NCBI GenBank assembly: GCA_947600145.1
Contig: CANQGA010000013.1
Span: 1 to 33,100, forward strand
Length of the DNA: 33,100 bases
Direction: 5' to 3'
DNA from: an uncultured Lachnospiraceae bacterium
Lineage (GTDB): Bacteria > Bacillota > Clostridia > Lachnospirales > Lachnospiraceae
Every line of letters starts with the position of its first letter. Position 1 is the first letter of the stretch. Under the pieces are notes generated by a model that searched no databases, was not told where the DNA came from, and was given only the letters and a program-made list of their open reading frames with translations. The translations under genes were made by a program, and so were the position numbers. Positions 25,192-32,511 of this stretch are shown here, piece by piece.

Positions 25192-28100
25192 TCAAGCCTC
25201 ATCTTCATCCTTCTTAGAAGCCAGAATTCCAAAAGCTCCCATCATGCCTAACGCAAACAGTGCAAATACCGCTACAGCTCCTACCGGTTTCTCATCACCT
25301 GTTACCGGAGCCATGAATGCCAGCGGCACGTCGTCATCTTCGATGTTCTCCAGCCGCTGGAAGCTGGAAAGCGGCGTCGGCTCATCCGAAATGTTCTCGA
25401 TCGGAGGTGTGCCGCCTAACGGAGTCGGATTCTCAGGAATCTCTGTCGGATTTTCCGGCGGGTTCTCCGGCGGGTTCTCCGGCGTATTGCCGGGTTCGGT
25501 CGGCTGCTCGTAAGTATTTGTTACCGTTACAGTCGTTACCTGATCCGCTGTGACCGTTGCAGTTCCATCACCTGTTACCTCAAGGGTATAACCATCGATA
25601 GCAGCGTCTCCCTCTGTGATCGTATAGGTTCCGGGTACAAGGCTGCTCAGCGTCTCACTGGCTCCGGCCGTAAGCGTCACTTCCCGACTGTAGCCTTCCG
25701 GTCCTGTCACCGTGAACGTGTACTCTTTCGTCGTAGACGCTTCCGCCGGACCTCCTACGACTGCCTTCGTCAGCGTCAGCGAGCCGGTCTCACGGGTATA
25801 TGTGTTCGTTACCGTTACTTCCGCCTCACCGCCCGCTGTGACCACTGCACTTCCACCAACTGTCACATCAAGGGTATAGCCGTCGATATTGGCATCACCC
25901 TCCGTGACCGTGTAGGTTCCTGTCGGCAGATCATCAAGCGTGATGCTATCCTCTCCGGTCACAGTCACGGTCCTACTGGAATTGTCAGGCCCTGTCACCG
26001 TGAACGTGTATTGCTTCGTCGTAGACGCTTCCGCCGGACCTCCTTCGACTGCTTTCGTCAGCTTCAGCGAACCGGTCTCACGGGTATATGTGTTCGTTAC
26101 CGTTGCATTCGTCACCTGATCTGCTGTGACTGTTACTGTTCCATCACCTGTTACCTCAAGGGTATAGCCATCTATATTGGCATCGCCCTCTGTGATCGTG
26201 TAAGTTCCGGGTACGAGGCTGCTCAGTGTTTCACTCGCTCCGGCCTTAAGCGTCACTTCCCGACTGTAACCTTCCGGTCCTGTCACCGTGAACGTATACT
26301 CCTTCGTCGTAGACGTTTCATCCGGACCTCCTACGACTGTCTTCGTCAGCATCAGAGAACCGGGCTTCGGCGTATCCTTAACGGTCAGCGTTTTTCCGTC
26401 CGCACTGACCGCACCAGAGTCAGCACTAAGCACGTGAACATTTCCGCCAACGATTTTGAACACAACAGGTGAGCTCAGTTTTTGATATCCCTCGGGAGCC
26501 ACGGACTCCACTAGTGCATAGGCGACATTTTCATTGAGTAACGCCCAATTGACCTCGACTGTGCCGTCAGTGCCGATGGTGTAGACAGCGGCGGGGTACA
26601 GTTGCTTGCCACAGTAGATCACTACGGACTGGCCAATCTGAGCGGCAGCGGCCTTGGCGTCGGTGGCATCCATGCCGCCCACGTTGGGGACGTAGAGGAT
26701 GAACTGCGCGCCCTGGAGGGCTTCCTTAGTGTCCTGCGCCTCCTTTTTCAGCGTGAAGGAAGTACTGGAACCGCTGGAACCAGACTGGATATCACTGGTT
26801 TTGAACTCCCAGGTCTTGCCATCGGTCATGCTTTTCTTACCCTGGATCGTCACCGAATTGTTGATGGAAACATTGCCGATGGCACCATCCTTGAGGCCGT
26901 ACTCGTAGCGGATGCGCAGGCGCATCTTGTCGGGGACGGTGAGGGTGATCTTGCCGTTCTCGGCGTCCACGGTCTTGGTGTAGGCGCTGGCCTCCAGGTC
27001 AACCCAGGTGCCGTCCGCAAATTTCATAACCGTGACGCTGTTGGGGTCGAGCTCCAGGCTGGGATTCTCGCTGGCCGCGTCCTCCACGGTCAGGGTACCG
27101 GTATCCGACAACTCCGCGGCCTGCTCGTTGATCTCCACGTAGAAGGCCACCTTGCCGTTCTCCAGCGCCGCTTCCTTGGTGAGGGCGCCGGTTGGGAACT
27201 GGAGCTGCTCGGCTACTTCAGCCAACACGCCTTCATCAAACTCCACCCAGGCGGTGTTGTTGATGGGCTCCTTTGCCGCATCAGTGGCAAACTCGGCATC
27301 GGGATTGGGCTCCAGGGTGTAGGTGAATTCGTACTGATAGTGACCGCTCTGGCTGTTGAAGTTCTGCTGGAGGGTCTGCTCGTCATCGGCGATAAAATTG
27401 CTCCAAGGGGCGGTGATAACGCCCTCGGTCACGGGGTTAGTGCCGGTGTAGGTGAACACCTTTCCATTTTGACCGTCGGGGTTCACCAGCGTAGCTTTGA
27501 GGGTGTCCTCCACATAGGTCATCTTGCTGTCAAACCGATCCTTGAAGACGATGCCGGAACCATTCTTGGGAATGGCGCTGTCGTTGTCCACGCCGTTGTG
27601 GAAGGTCACGGTGTAGTCGGCGAACCGCTCGGAGTTGAGGGGGTCGACCCTGACCTCGCCCTCCTTCTTCAGGGGATTGGTGAGGTTCAGGAAATGATCG
27701 TCGGCATCGGCGGCGCCCCAAATGACGCCCGCAGCCGTATTGCGAACCACTACGTCTCCGTGGGTTTTCAGGTAATCGGCCAGGGTCTCCGCGCCGCCAT
27801 ATGCGGCGTGCGCGTAATATGCGACGGGGTCTGCCGCAAGGAAATATGCCTTTGTGGGATCGATGGTGTATTCGATTTTCAGCTCCACATCGTGGCTCGC
27901 CAGGGATTCCGGCCAGTCTCCCCTCACTCGCACGACGCCATCCCACAAGGTCGTTTCTGTGGGATTGAAGATGATGGCGGTCTGATCACTGTATTTTCCG
28001 GAAAACTGAGTGCTTGCCCGCGCATTCAGCAGCATCTGCTCGCCGCCATAACTGAACGCAAGGACGGGGTAGACCCCAAATCGATGTCCGGCCGCTCCGT

Positions 28101-30303
28101 TTTCCGTAAACTCCCAGGTCTGTTTCGTACCGTTATCATCCGTATAGCTCGCTGTGATGGAAGTGACCTTGAGTGCATCAGAGTTCTCGAGATACGCCCT
28201 CTCCGTGTCGTCTCCGATATACATCGCGTCGGCCAGCCCGGCTATCATGCCTTGCCGCAGGTCTTCCCCTTGGTGGGGGATGTTGGCACCGACATACATG
28301 GTAACGCTGTAGGAAAGGTCCGTGCCGTTGGAGGCCAGTTTGCCGGTCTTATCAACGTCAATACCGTTCAGGCCTACACACACGGTTTTTTCATCCTGAC
28401 GCTCCGTGAACTCGCTGGGGAGGTTTGTTCTAGCTACGTTTCTGTACACGCCATAGCCGGCCTCTCCCTCGGGGTATTGGGTGAACAGCGCGATATAGGC
28501 TCTGTGATACTCTATATCCGCATAGTATTTATTATCTTCGGGCAGTGTGATTGTGACGTTCTGTCCGACCTGCTCCAGGATACCCGCCGTCTCAGCCGCT
28601 CCGGTCTCTATCAAATCGCCAATCCAATGGCCATCCCCATCAATGAACACCAGCCCTAAAACGGTAAGCTTCTCAGGCAGTTCGTCCACAACCTTGGTAC
28701 CCTTCAGGGACAGATAGGGGTCGTAAACTTCAATTCTCCATTCGATTATGTTCTGTCCTTCAAGATCCTCTCTTATCCAGCCTTCCTTATCCAGCTTGCC
28801 CAGGAAGACCTGATAGGTTTCCTCGTCGGTCAGAGGATCGGCGGTAGTGTCGCCGTTGGGATATACGCTGACGGCGTTGTCCACATCGAAGGAGGCGGCG
28901 CTGGCAGCCTTGCTTCTCACCAGCCCTGACACGTCCACGTCGTAGGTGATGGTGACGCTGCTCCCGGCGGTGAGATTCACGGAAACATTGTTCAGGGTGA
29001 AGCCGTCGCTGGTGGTCTCGGCGGTGACGGGAGTACCGTCAATCTTCACGCTGTTCTCCAACAGCTTCGCGTCCGCAGTCTCGATCGTATCGGCGACGGT
29101 CAGACTGTCGATATCCTCGCTGGTAGGGTTGCTGACAGTCACAGTATAATGAATGGAGTGGGTCGTGGCGTCATAGCTCACGGCCTCCTTCTTTACCTTG
29201 GGCTCGGTGGCAGGTTCAGGAACATAGATGCCAGCGGAGCTGCCGGTCACGATCTCCAGGTTCTCCAGGTCCGCGCCCTCATTCAAGGTGCCGGTGAAGG
29301 TGATGTAGGCGCTGTCGATGCCGGTGGTGTAGCGGAACAGGATGGTCTTGCCGTCATTGAGAACGACCACGTCGTTATTCTCTACACCGTCAACCACGCT
29401 GGCTGTGACATCCCCGTCCAGGCAGATGTACATCCACGTGCCGTCCTTGCAGTAGTCCTCGGAAGCTCCCACGGCACTCAGCTCGTCAGCGGTAGCGGCC
29501 CGGAACATCAGGCTCTGGTCCTCGGGTGCCTTGAACGTCATTTTCACTTTGTACTGTCCGCCGATTTCCAGATCCCCTTGGGTGAGTTTTGTGCCATCCA
29601 TATTGGTGACTGTAACTTCGGTCAAAAAGTCAAACAAATTTCCAGAAGTATAAGAATCAGGCAGTGTCAGAACTATCGCACCACCAACCGGCAGCCCATC
29701 CGCATCTCCCGGTTTTTCAGAAGGATCCCCGTTCGAGCCGGACGCGACATCGATATCGGAGTCTATTATGCTGTCGGCTCTGTCACCACCAGAAGGCGTA
29801 GCCAAGGGAGTCTCTGCAGAGGACTTCGATGTTCCGTCAACGTGGAGCGTCACGACAGGATCATCGTTGCCGGCATATTTAATACAGAAATCCCGACCAT
29901 CCGGATTTTCGTTGATAAACAGCGCAATCGCCCGTTCTTCTGTTACATCATAGAAAACCCGCAGGTTTGTTTTAGCATCATTACCGGTTTTTACCGACAT
30001 ATTCAAACCGGTAAGTTCATAAATGTGGTCGCCTCCCAAAAGGCTCTCGCAGCCGCCGTCATCAAATATTTTCGAATCATCATAAGTAAACGGCTCTTGC
30101 TGTGGTTCATTCCCAGACTCAACCGCCTTGATTGCGGTTCTCAGTCTAACCGGATTGATCTCATAGCAGATCTCATTCTCATCCGGCTGAGGTTCGCCCG
30201 CGTAGGCAGTACCTGCGTCTGCCAGGACATTTACCAGCACCATAAGCACGGCCATCAAAAAGGCCAAACCACGACGATATTTCATTCCTAATCCTTTCAT
30301 CAT
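25192..30303 (-). CDS. large sortase-anchored surface adhesin with SpaA/Cna-B repeats
   Basis: The 1703-residue protein has a signal peptide (basic MMKGLGMKYRRG, hydrophobic core, likely cut after AYA at 33-35). Roughly 365-490 is a DUF11-like beta domain (VHYTVTVSNPTSEDI-type segment), 500-1150 holds further Ig-like adhesin domains, 1178-1310 a SpaA-like prealbumin domain starting near TLKKEAQDTKEALQGAQF, and 1315-1598 three 96-residue Cna-B-like repeats. Each repeat keeps the Lys (LTK), Glu (TEGD) and Asn (TNTY) expected for an internal isopeptide bond. A Pro/Glu/Asn-rich spacer then leads to a wall-sorting signal: APVTG at 1665-1669, a hydrophobic helix and a KKDEDEA tail. No sortase gene is in the window. 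Start: GGGAGAGG 6 bases before the ATG. It is 81 bases downstream of the 182-residue gene, without a terminator between, and downstream of the invertible promoter cassette. The ligand is unknown. Confidence 0.9.
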   Translation of the reverse strand: MMKGLGMKYRRGLAFLMAVLMVLVNVLADAGTAYAGEPQPDENEICYEINPVRLRTAIKAVESGNEPQQEPFTYDDSKIFDDGGCESLLGGDHIYELTGLNMSVKTGNDAKTNLRVFYDVTEERAIALFINENPDGRDFCIKYAGNDDPVVTLHVDGTSKSSAETPLATPSGGDRADSIIDSDIDVASGSNGDPSEKPGDADGLPVGGAIVLTLPDSYTSGNLFDFLTEVTVTNMDGTKLTQGDLEIGGQYKVKMTFKAPEDQSLMFRAATADELSAVGASEDYCKDGTWMYICLDGDVTASVVDGVENNDVVVLNDGKTILFRYTTGIDSAYITFTGTLNEGADLENLEIVTGSSAGIYVPEPATEPKVKKEAVSYDATTHSIHYTVTVSNPTSEDIDSLTVADTIETADAKLLENSVKIDGTPVTAETTSDGFTLNNVSVNLTAGSSVTITYDVDVSGLVRSKAASAASFDVDNAVSVYPNGDTTADPLTDEETYQVFLGKLDKEGWIREDLEGQNIIEWRIEVYDPYLSLKGTKVVDELPEKLTVLGLVFIDGDGHWIGDLIETGAAETAGILEQVGQNVTITLPEDNKYYADIEYHRAYIALFTQYPEGEAGYGVYRNVARTNLPSEFTERQDEKTVCVGLNGIDVDKTGKLASNGTDLSYSVTMYVGANIPHQGEDLRQGMIAGLADAMYIGDDTERAYLENSDALKVTSITASYTDDNGTKQTWEFTENGAAGHRFGVYPVLAFSYGGEQMLLNARASTQFSGKYSDQTAIIFNPTETTLWDGVVRVRGDWPESLASHDVELKIEYTIDPTKAYFLAADPVAYYAHAAYGGAETLADYLKTHGDVVVRNTAAGVIWGAADADDHFLNLTNPLKKEGEVRVDPLNSERFADYTVTFHNGVDNDSAIPKNGSGIVFKDRFDSKMTYVEDTLKATLVNPDGQNGKVFTYTGTNPVTEGVITAPWSNFIADDEQTLQQNFNSQSGHYQYEFTYTLEPNPDAEFATDAAKEPINNTAWVEFDEGVLAEVAEQLQFPTGALTKEAALENGKVAFYVEINEQAAELSDTGTLTVEDAASENPSLELDPNSVTVMKFADGTWVDLEASAYTKTVDAENGKITLTVPDKMRLRIRYEYGLKDGAIGNVSINNSVTIQGKKSMTDGKTWEFKTSDIQSGSSGSSTSFTLKKEAQDTKEALQGAQFILYVPNVGGMDATDAKAAAAQIGQSVVIYCGKQLYPAAVYTIGTDGTVEVNWALLNENVAYALVESVAPEGYQKLSSPVVFKIVGGNVHVLSADSGAVSADGKTLTVKDTPKPGSLMLTKTVVGGPDETSTTKEYTFTVTGPEGYSREVTLKAGASETLSSLVPGTYTITEGDANIDGYTLEVTGDGTVTVTADQVTNATVTNTYTRETGSLKLTKAVEGGPAEASTTKQYTFTVTGPDNSSRTVTVTGEDSITLDDLPTGTYTVTEGDANIDGYTLDVTVGGSAVVTAGGEAEVTVTNTYTRETGSLTLTKAVVGGPAEASTTKEYTFTVTGPEGYSREVTLTAGASETLSSLVPGTYTITEGDAAIDGYTLEVTGDGTATVTADQVTTVTVTNTYEQPTEPGNTPENPPENPPENPTEIPENPTPLGGTPPIENISDEPTPLSSFQRLENIEDDDVPLAFMAPVTGDEKPVGAVAVFALFALGMMGAFGILASKKDEDEA
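25510..25785 (-). repeat. Cna-B-like repeat 3 of the adhesin
   Basis: Encodes residues 1507 to about 1598, from GSLTLTKAVVGGPAEASTT to TVTNTYEQ. It differs from repeat 1 at only about nine positions, although repeat 2 lies between them. Confidence 0.85.
25786..26073 (-). repeat. Cna-B-like repeat 2 of the adhesin (divergent copy)
   Basis: Encodes residues 1411-1506, 288 bp. The ends match repeats 1 and 3 (GSLKLTKAVEGGPAEASTT and TVTNTYTRET), but the middle is different: TVTVTGEDSITLDDLPTGTY in place of the VTLxAGASETLSSLVPGTY form. Confidence 0.85.
26074..26361 (-). repeat. Cna-B-like repeat 1 of the adhesin
   Basis: Encodes residues 1315-1410, exactly 288 bp, from GSLMLTKTVVGGPDETSTT to TVTNTYTRET. 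It is nearly the same as repeat 3. Confidence 0.85.
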
Positions 30304-30384
30304 ATTTTTCCTCTCCCTTTTAGATTTATCAGTATTCTTTCTGTTATTGATATATTTTACAGCTGCATATGCTGTCCGTCCGGC

Positions 30385-30933
30385 TTAGCTCACGACGGCA
30401 ACGGCGCTTTTTTTCTTCGTTCCCGTCTCCGGAAAAGCCTTTTTCTCTCTTCCCGCTCCTGCACCACTGAGCACTGATTGGATCAAATAAATCATCTCCA
30501 GGCAACTTCGGAAATAGATCCTCTGGTTTCTCCAGCAGATCTCTCCCTGCCAGCTGGTATGCTGGCGGCATATGACACGCACCAGGAAAGTCTCTTTCCT
30601 CCTGGCCGCGCCGCGGCGTTCCCGCCCCACATACCATTGGGACCGGTTCTCCGGCTGATCTGCCCCGCATCTTTCCAAAGCGCGTACATCTACAATGGTC
30701 TTGTGTGAATGAACTCCGTTTTTTGTTTGGAATGTTCTCATGGATGCGTCATCGGAGCAATATTCATTCTCATCCATCCATCCGTTCATCATAAGGAGCG
30801 CCTGATCCAGGCCCACAAAAGGTACAACTTCACCGCAGGATAACCGATTGATCATACCCGTTGCACAGCCGTGCGCAGACATCTCCGTATGCAGCAGAAA
30901 TGCGAACTCATTTTTCTGAACCCGTTCAGCCAT
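30385..30933 (-). CDS. conserved-looking protein of unknown function upstream of the adhesin
   Basis: I do not recognise this 182-residue protein. It has no signal peptide or membrane helix. Two parts look structured: about 35-55 (VVPFVGLDQALLMMNGWMDE, an amphipathic helix) and about 115-154 (TFLVRVICRQHTSWQGEICW then FRSCLEMIYLIQSVL), a beta hairpin followed by a helix. I recall similar 'TFLV.v..RQ..sWQG...w' plus 'FRS.lEl..Li' patterns in small uncharacterised proteins of gut Firmicutes, but cannot name a family. The tail is Lys/Ala-rich. The start is backed by AAGGAGGG just before the ATG at 30933. It is the first gene after the invertible cassette and probably co-transcribed with the adhesin 81 bases downstream, which suggests a role in its control or assembly (inference). 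Confidence 0.75.
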   Translation of the reverse strand: MAERVQKNEFAFLLHTEMSAHGCATGMINRLSCGEVVPFVGLDQALLMMNGWMDENEYCSDDASMRTFQTKNGVHSHKTIVDVRALERCGADQPENRSQWYVGRERRGAARRKETFLVRVICRQHTSWQGEICWRNQRIYFRSCLEMIYLIQSVLSGAGAGREKKAFPETGTKKKSAVAVVS

Positions 30934-31002
30934 ATGCCCTCCTTCCCTAGACCAATGTGGTATATGAAGCAGTATAATGGGGTATATAAATTAGTATGGG
31001 GG

Positions 31003-31028
31003 TGTCGTGGAGTTGTTCACTCTGCGAC
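31003..31028 (+). repeat. left 26-bp inverted repeat (recombination site)
   Basis: Starts TGTCGTGGAGTTGTTCACTC. It is the exact reverse complement of 32358-32383 over 26 bases; the bases on both sides differ. Within it GTCGTGGAGT and ACTCTGCGAC form near-symmetric 10-base arms (8 of 10 matching) around TGTTC, the layout of a tyrosine recombinase core site. Confidence 0.93.
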
Positions 31029-31076
31029 GGTCAACGGGAATCACCTGTAAATCCGGCTTACCGTTCTCCGAAAAAT

Positions 31077-32234
31077 TCACCACTCTACGGCCATCAATGC
31101 AGACATTTTCTGCATATTTCTTCGTTTCAGTTCCATTGGCGGATGCACATACCGGTTCAGCGTGATGTTCACATTCGAATGTCCCAATATCTCGCTTAAG
31201 CTCTTCACATCAAATTCCATCTCCACGCACTGTGTCGCGAAAGTATGCCTGAGCGCGTGGAAATTTATCTTCCCTATGCCTGCATTTTCCAGAACCTTTT
31301 CAAAATATCGCTCCATCGTCCGCGGCTCCACATACGCGTTCTCCCTGCCGGTCAGAACATAGCCTGTCCGGTTTCCGCGATAGTCAGACAAGAGGCTGGC
31401 AAGTTCCGCCGGCATCGGGATCCTCCGGTTCGAGCTGCGGCTTTTGGGCGGAGTGAAGATTATTTTTGTTTTCCGTTCCGGGTCATCCTTTGTCTGGATT
31501 CGCTGCATCGTCTGATGTACATAGACAGTCTGCTCAGAAAATGAGATATCCTCCCACTTAAGGGCACAGATTTCCCCCAGCCGCAGCCCGATAGACAGAC
31601 AGATCAGGATCCCGGCATTCCGGTCATTAAGATTTCTGTAAAGATACCTGTACAGTTTTCGCACTTCCTTCCTGGTCAGAATCCGCATTTCCTTTGATTC
31701 TTTCTTTACGGTAATGGAAGAAATGTTGAACGGCACAGTCATACCGCAGTCGGCGGCGTAACGGAACACTCTCCGCAGAGCTGCCATGATATCCGAAACG
31801 GTCTTGGATGAAAGGCCTTTTTTCTTTCGTCCACCCACCGAAAGCAGCCTGTTGCAGAATAGTTCCACCGTTTCCCGGTTGAGCGCACACCACTGTATGT
31901 CTCCAAGTTCCGGGACGATATAAGTATTCAGCAGGTTCCAGTATTTTATATAGGAAGACTCCTTGACCTGACACTTTATACTGTCCAGCCATTTCCGCGC
32001 ATACTCTCCAAGCACGGCCGTATTCCGCGCGGTCACATCCCGAACGTTCCCAAACTGTCCGGCGGCCTGCAGCGAAAAGTCCGGTGCGTCTGCAGTTCCG
32101 GGTATCCCTCGGGGCACCGCCGTTTCCGGCCCGCAGGGCACAAGCACATATCTGCCGTTCTCCGACTGCTCAAGCATATACAGCCCTGCGCCGTGTCCAT
32201 CTGGATCCAGATAAACAGTCCTGCTTTTTTCCAT
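31077..32234 (-). CDS. tyrosine recombinase / DNA invertase
   Basis: The protein (385 aa) has a core-binding SAM-like domain (about 70-175: LGEYARKWLDSIK to VFRYAADCG) and a full catalytic domain with all six residues: Arg218 (IGLRLGE), Lys264 (TPPKSRSSNRR), His326 and Arg329 (HALRH), His352 (LGHSNVNITLNRY) and nucleophile Tyr362. The first 65 residues are an unusual extension (starting MEKSRTVYLDPDGHGAGLYM) that does not look like a phage arm-binding domain. AAGGAGG lies 9 bases before the ATG. It lies wholly between the two inverted repeats and reads toward the adhesin operon with no terminator seen after its stop, so some readthrough is possible in this orientation. No strong promoter for it is seen. 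Integrase of a lost mobile element is the alternative role. Confidence 0.92.
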   Translation of the reverse strand: MEKSRTVYLDPDGHGAGLYMLEQSENGRYVLVPCGPETAVPRGIPGTADAPDFSLQAAGQFGNVRDVTARNTAVLGEYARKWLDSIKCQVKESSYIKYWNLLNTYIVPELGDIQWCALNRETVELFCNRLLSVGGRKKKGLSSKTVSDIMAALRRVFRYAADCGMTVPFNISSITVKKESKEMRILTRKEVRKLYRYLYRNLNDRNAGILICLSIGLRLGEICALKWEDISFSEQTVYVHQTMQRIQTKDDPERKTKIIFTPPKSRSSNRRIPMPAELASLLSDYRGNRTGYVLTGRENAYVEPRTMERYFEKVLENAGIGKINFHALRHTFATQCVEMEFDVKSLSEILGHSNVNITLNRYVHPPMELKRRNMQKMSALMAVEW

Positions 32235-32299
32235 TATCGTTTTCCTCCTTCTCAGACAAAACTGCGTTCAAATTTCATACTTTTTTAAGCAGCTCATTG

Positions 32300-32328
32300 T
32301 TGACAAATGAATCTCTCTTTTGTATAAT
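32300..32328 (+). promoter_or_regulatory. consensus promoter facing out of the invertible segment
   Basis: TTGACA (32300-32305) and TATAAT (32323-32328) match the sigma-A consensus in all twelve bases and are exactly 17 bases apart; an AT-rich stretch lies upstream. The start point near 32335 is about 23 bases inside the right inverted repeat. Here it reads rightward into a gene-free flank; after inversion it would read into the 182-residue gene and the adhesin with a leader of about 120 bases. Confidence 0.9.
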
Positions 32329-32357
32329 TTGGATATAAATAATAAGTTTTTGGCAAT

Positions 32358-32383
32358 GTCGCAGAGTGAACAACTCCACGACA
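32358..32383 (-). repeat. right 26-bp inverted repeat (recombination site)
   Basis: Reads GTCGCAGAGTGAACAACTCC and six more bases on the + strand, the exact reverse complement of 31003-31028. The match ends sharply on both sides. Confidence 0.93.
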
Positions 32384-32479
32384 TTTTCTTTTGAAAAGGC
32401 ATAAAACAGGATATCCCATTACAATACTGGGGCTTGTTTTTTATTACTGTGCTTTTCAGAGTTATTGTTCTGCCATGCC

Positions 32480-32511
32480 CAAAAACAGAAAACGGGCCCA
32501 AAAGAGCCCGT
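32480..32511 (-). terminator. intrinsic terminator, - strand
   Basis: The stem ACGGGC (32492-32497) with GCCCGT (32506-32511) is followed on the - strand by TTTCTGTTTTT. It is the last hairpin before the right inverted repeat. Confidence 0.65.

Larger units (their letters stand above)
31003..32383. other. invertible DNA segment (inverton) carrying its own recombinase and an outward promoter
   Basis: Perfect 26-bp inverted repeats bound a 1329-bp interior that holds one gene, a tyrosine recombinase, and a consensus promoter directed outward at the right end. Recombination between inverted sites by such an enzyme turns the interior around. The left flank, 70 bases away, begins the 182-residue gene and adhesin pair reading away from the segment; the right flank has terminators only. 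No target duplication or second mobile-element gene is present, which speaks against a transposon. In the given orientation the promoter points away from the adhesin operon, so the state is predicted off or low. Confidence 0.82.

Noticed and set aside
25786-26361. CRISPR-like or short-repeat array
   Set aside because: The repeats are 288-bp in-frame protein domains with no spacers of uniform short length.
26602-28659. 685-codon open frame on the + strand inside the adhesin gene
   Set aside because: It is an antisense shadow of the adhesin reading frame caused by its codon use; no ribosome site or domain supports it.
29149-30291. 380-codon open frame on the + strand
   Set aside because: Antisense to the adhesin 5' part, including its signal peptide; no independent evidence of coding.
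30344-30670. 108-codon - strand frame overlapping the 182-residue gene
   Set aside because: It lacks a ribosome site and lies inside the better supported frame, which has AAGGAGGG before its start.
30960-30990. Fixed promoter (TATACT on the - strand) just upstream of the 182-residue gene
   Set aside because: No -35 box at 16-18 bases could be found, so I do not call it, though weak basal activity cannot be excluded.
31003-32383. Insertion element or transposon with terminal inverted repeats
   Set aside because: The enzyme is a tyrosine recombinase, not a DDE transposase. No flanking target duplication is seen, and the repeats have the palindromic core of a recombination site.
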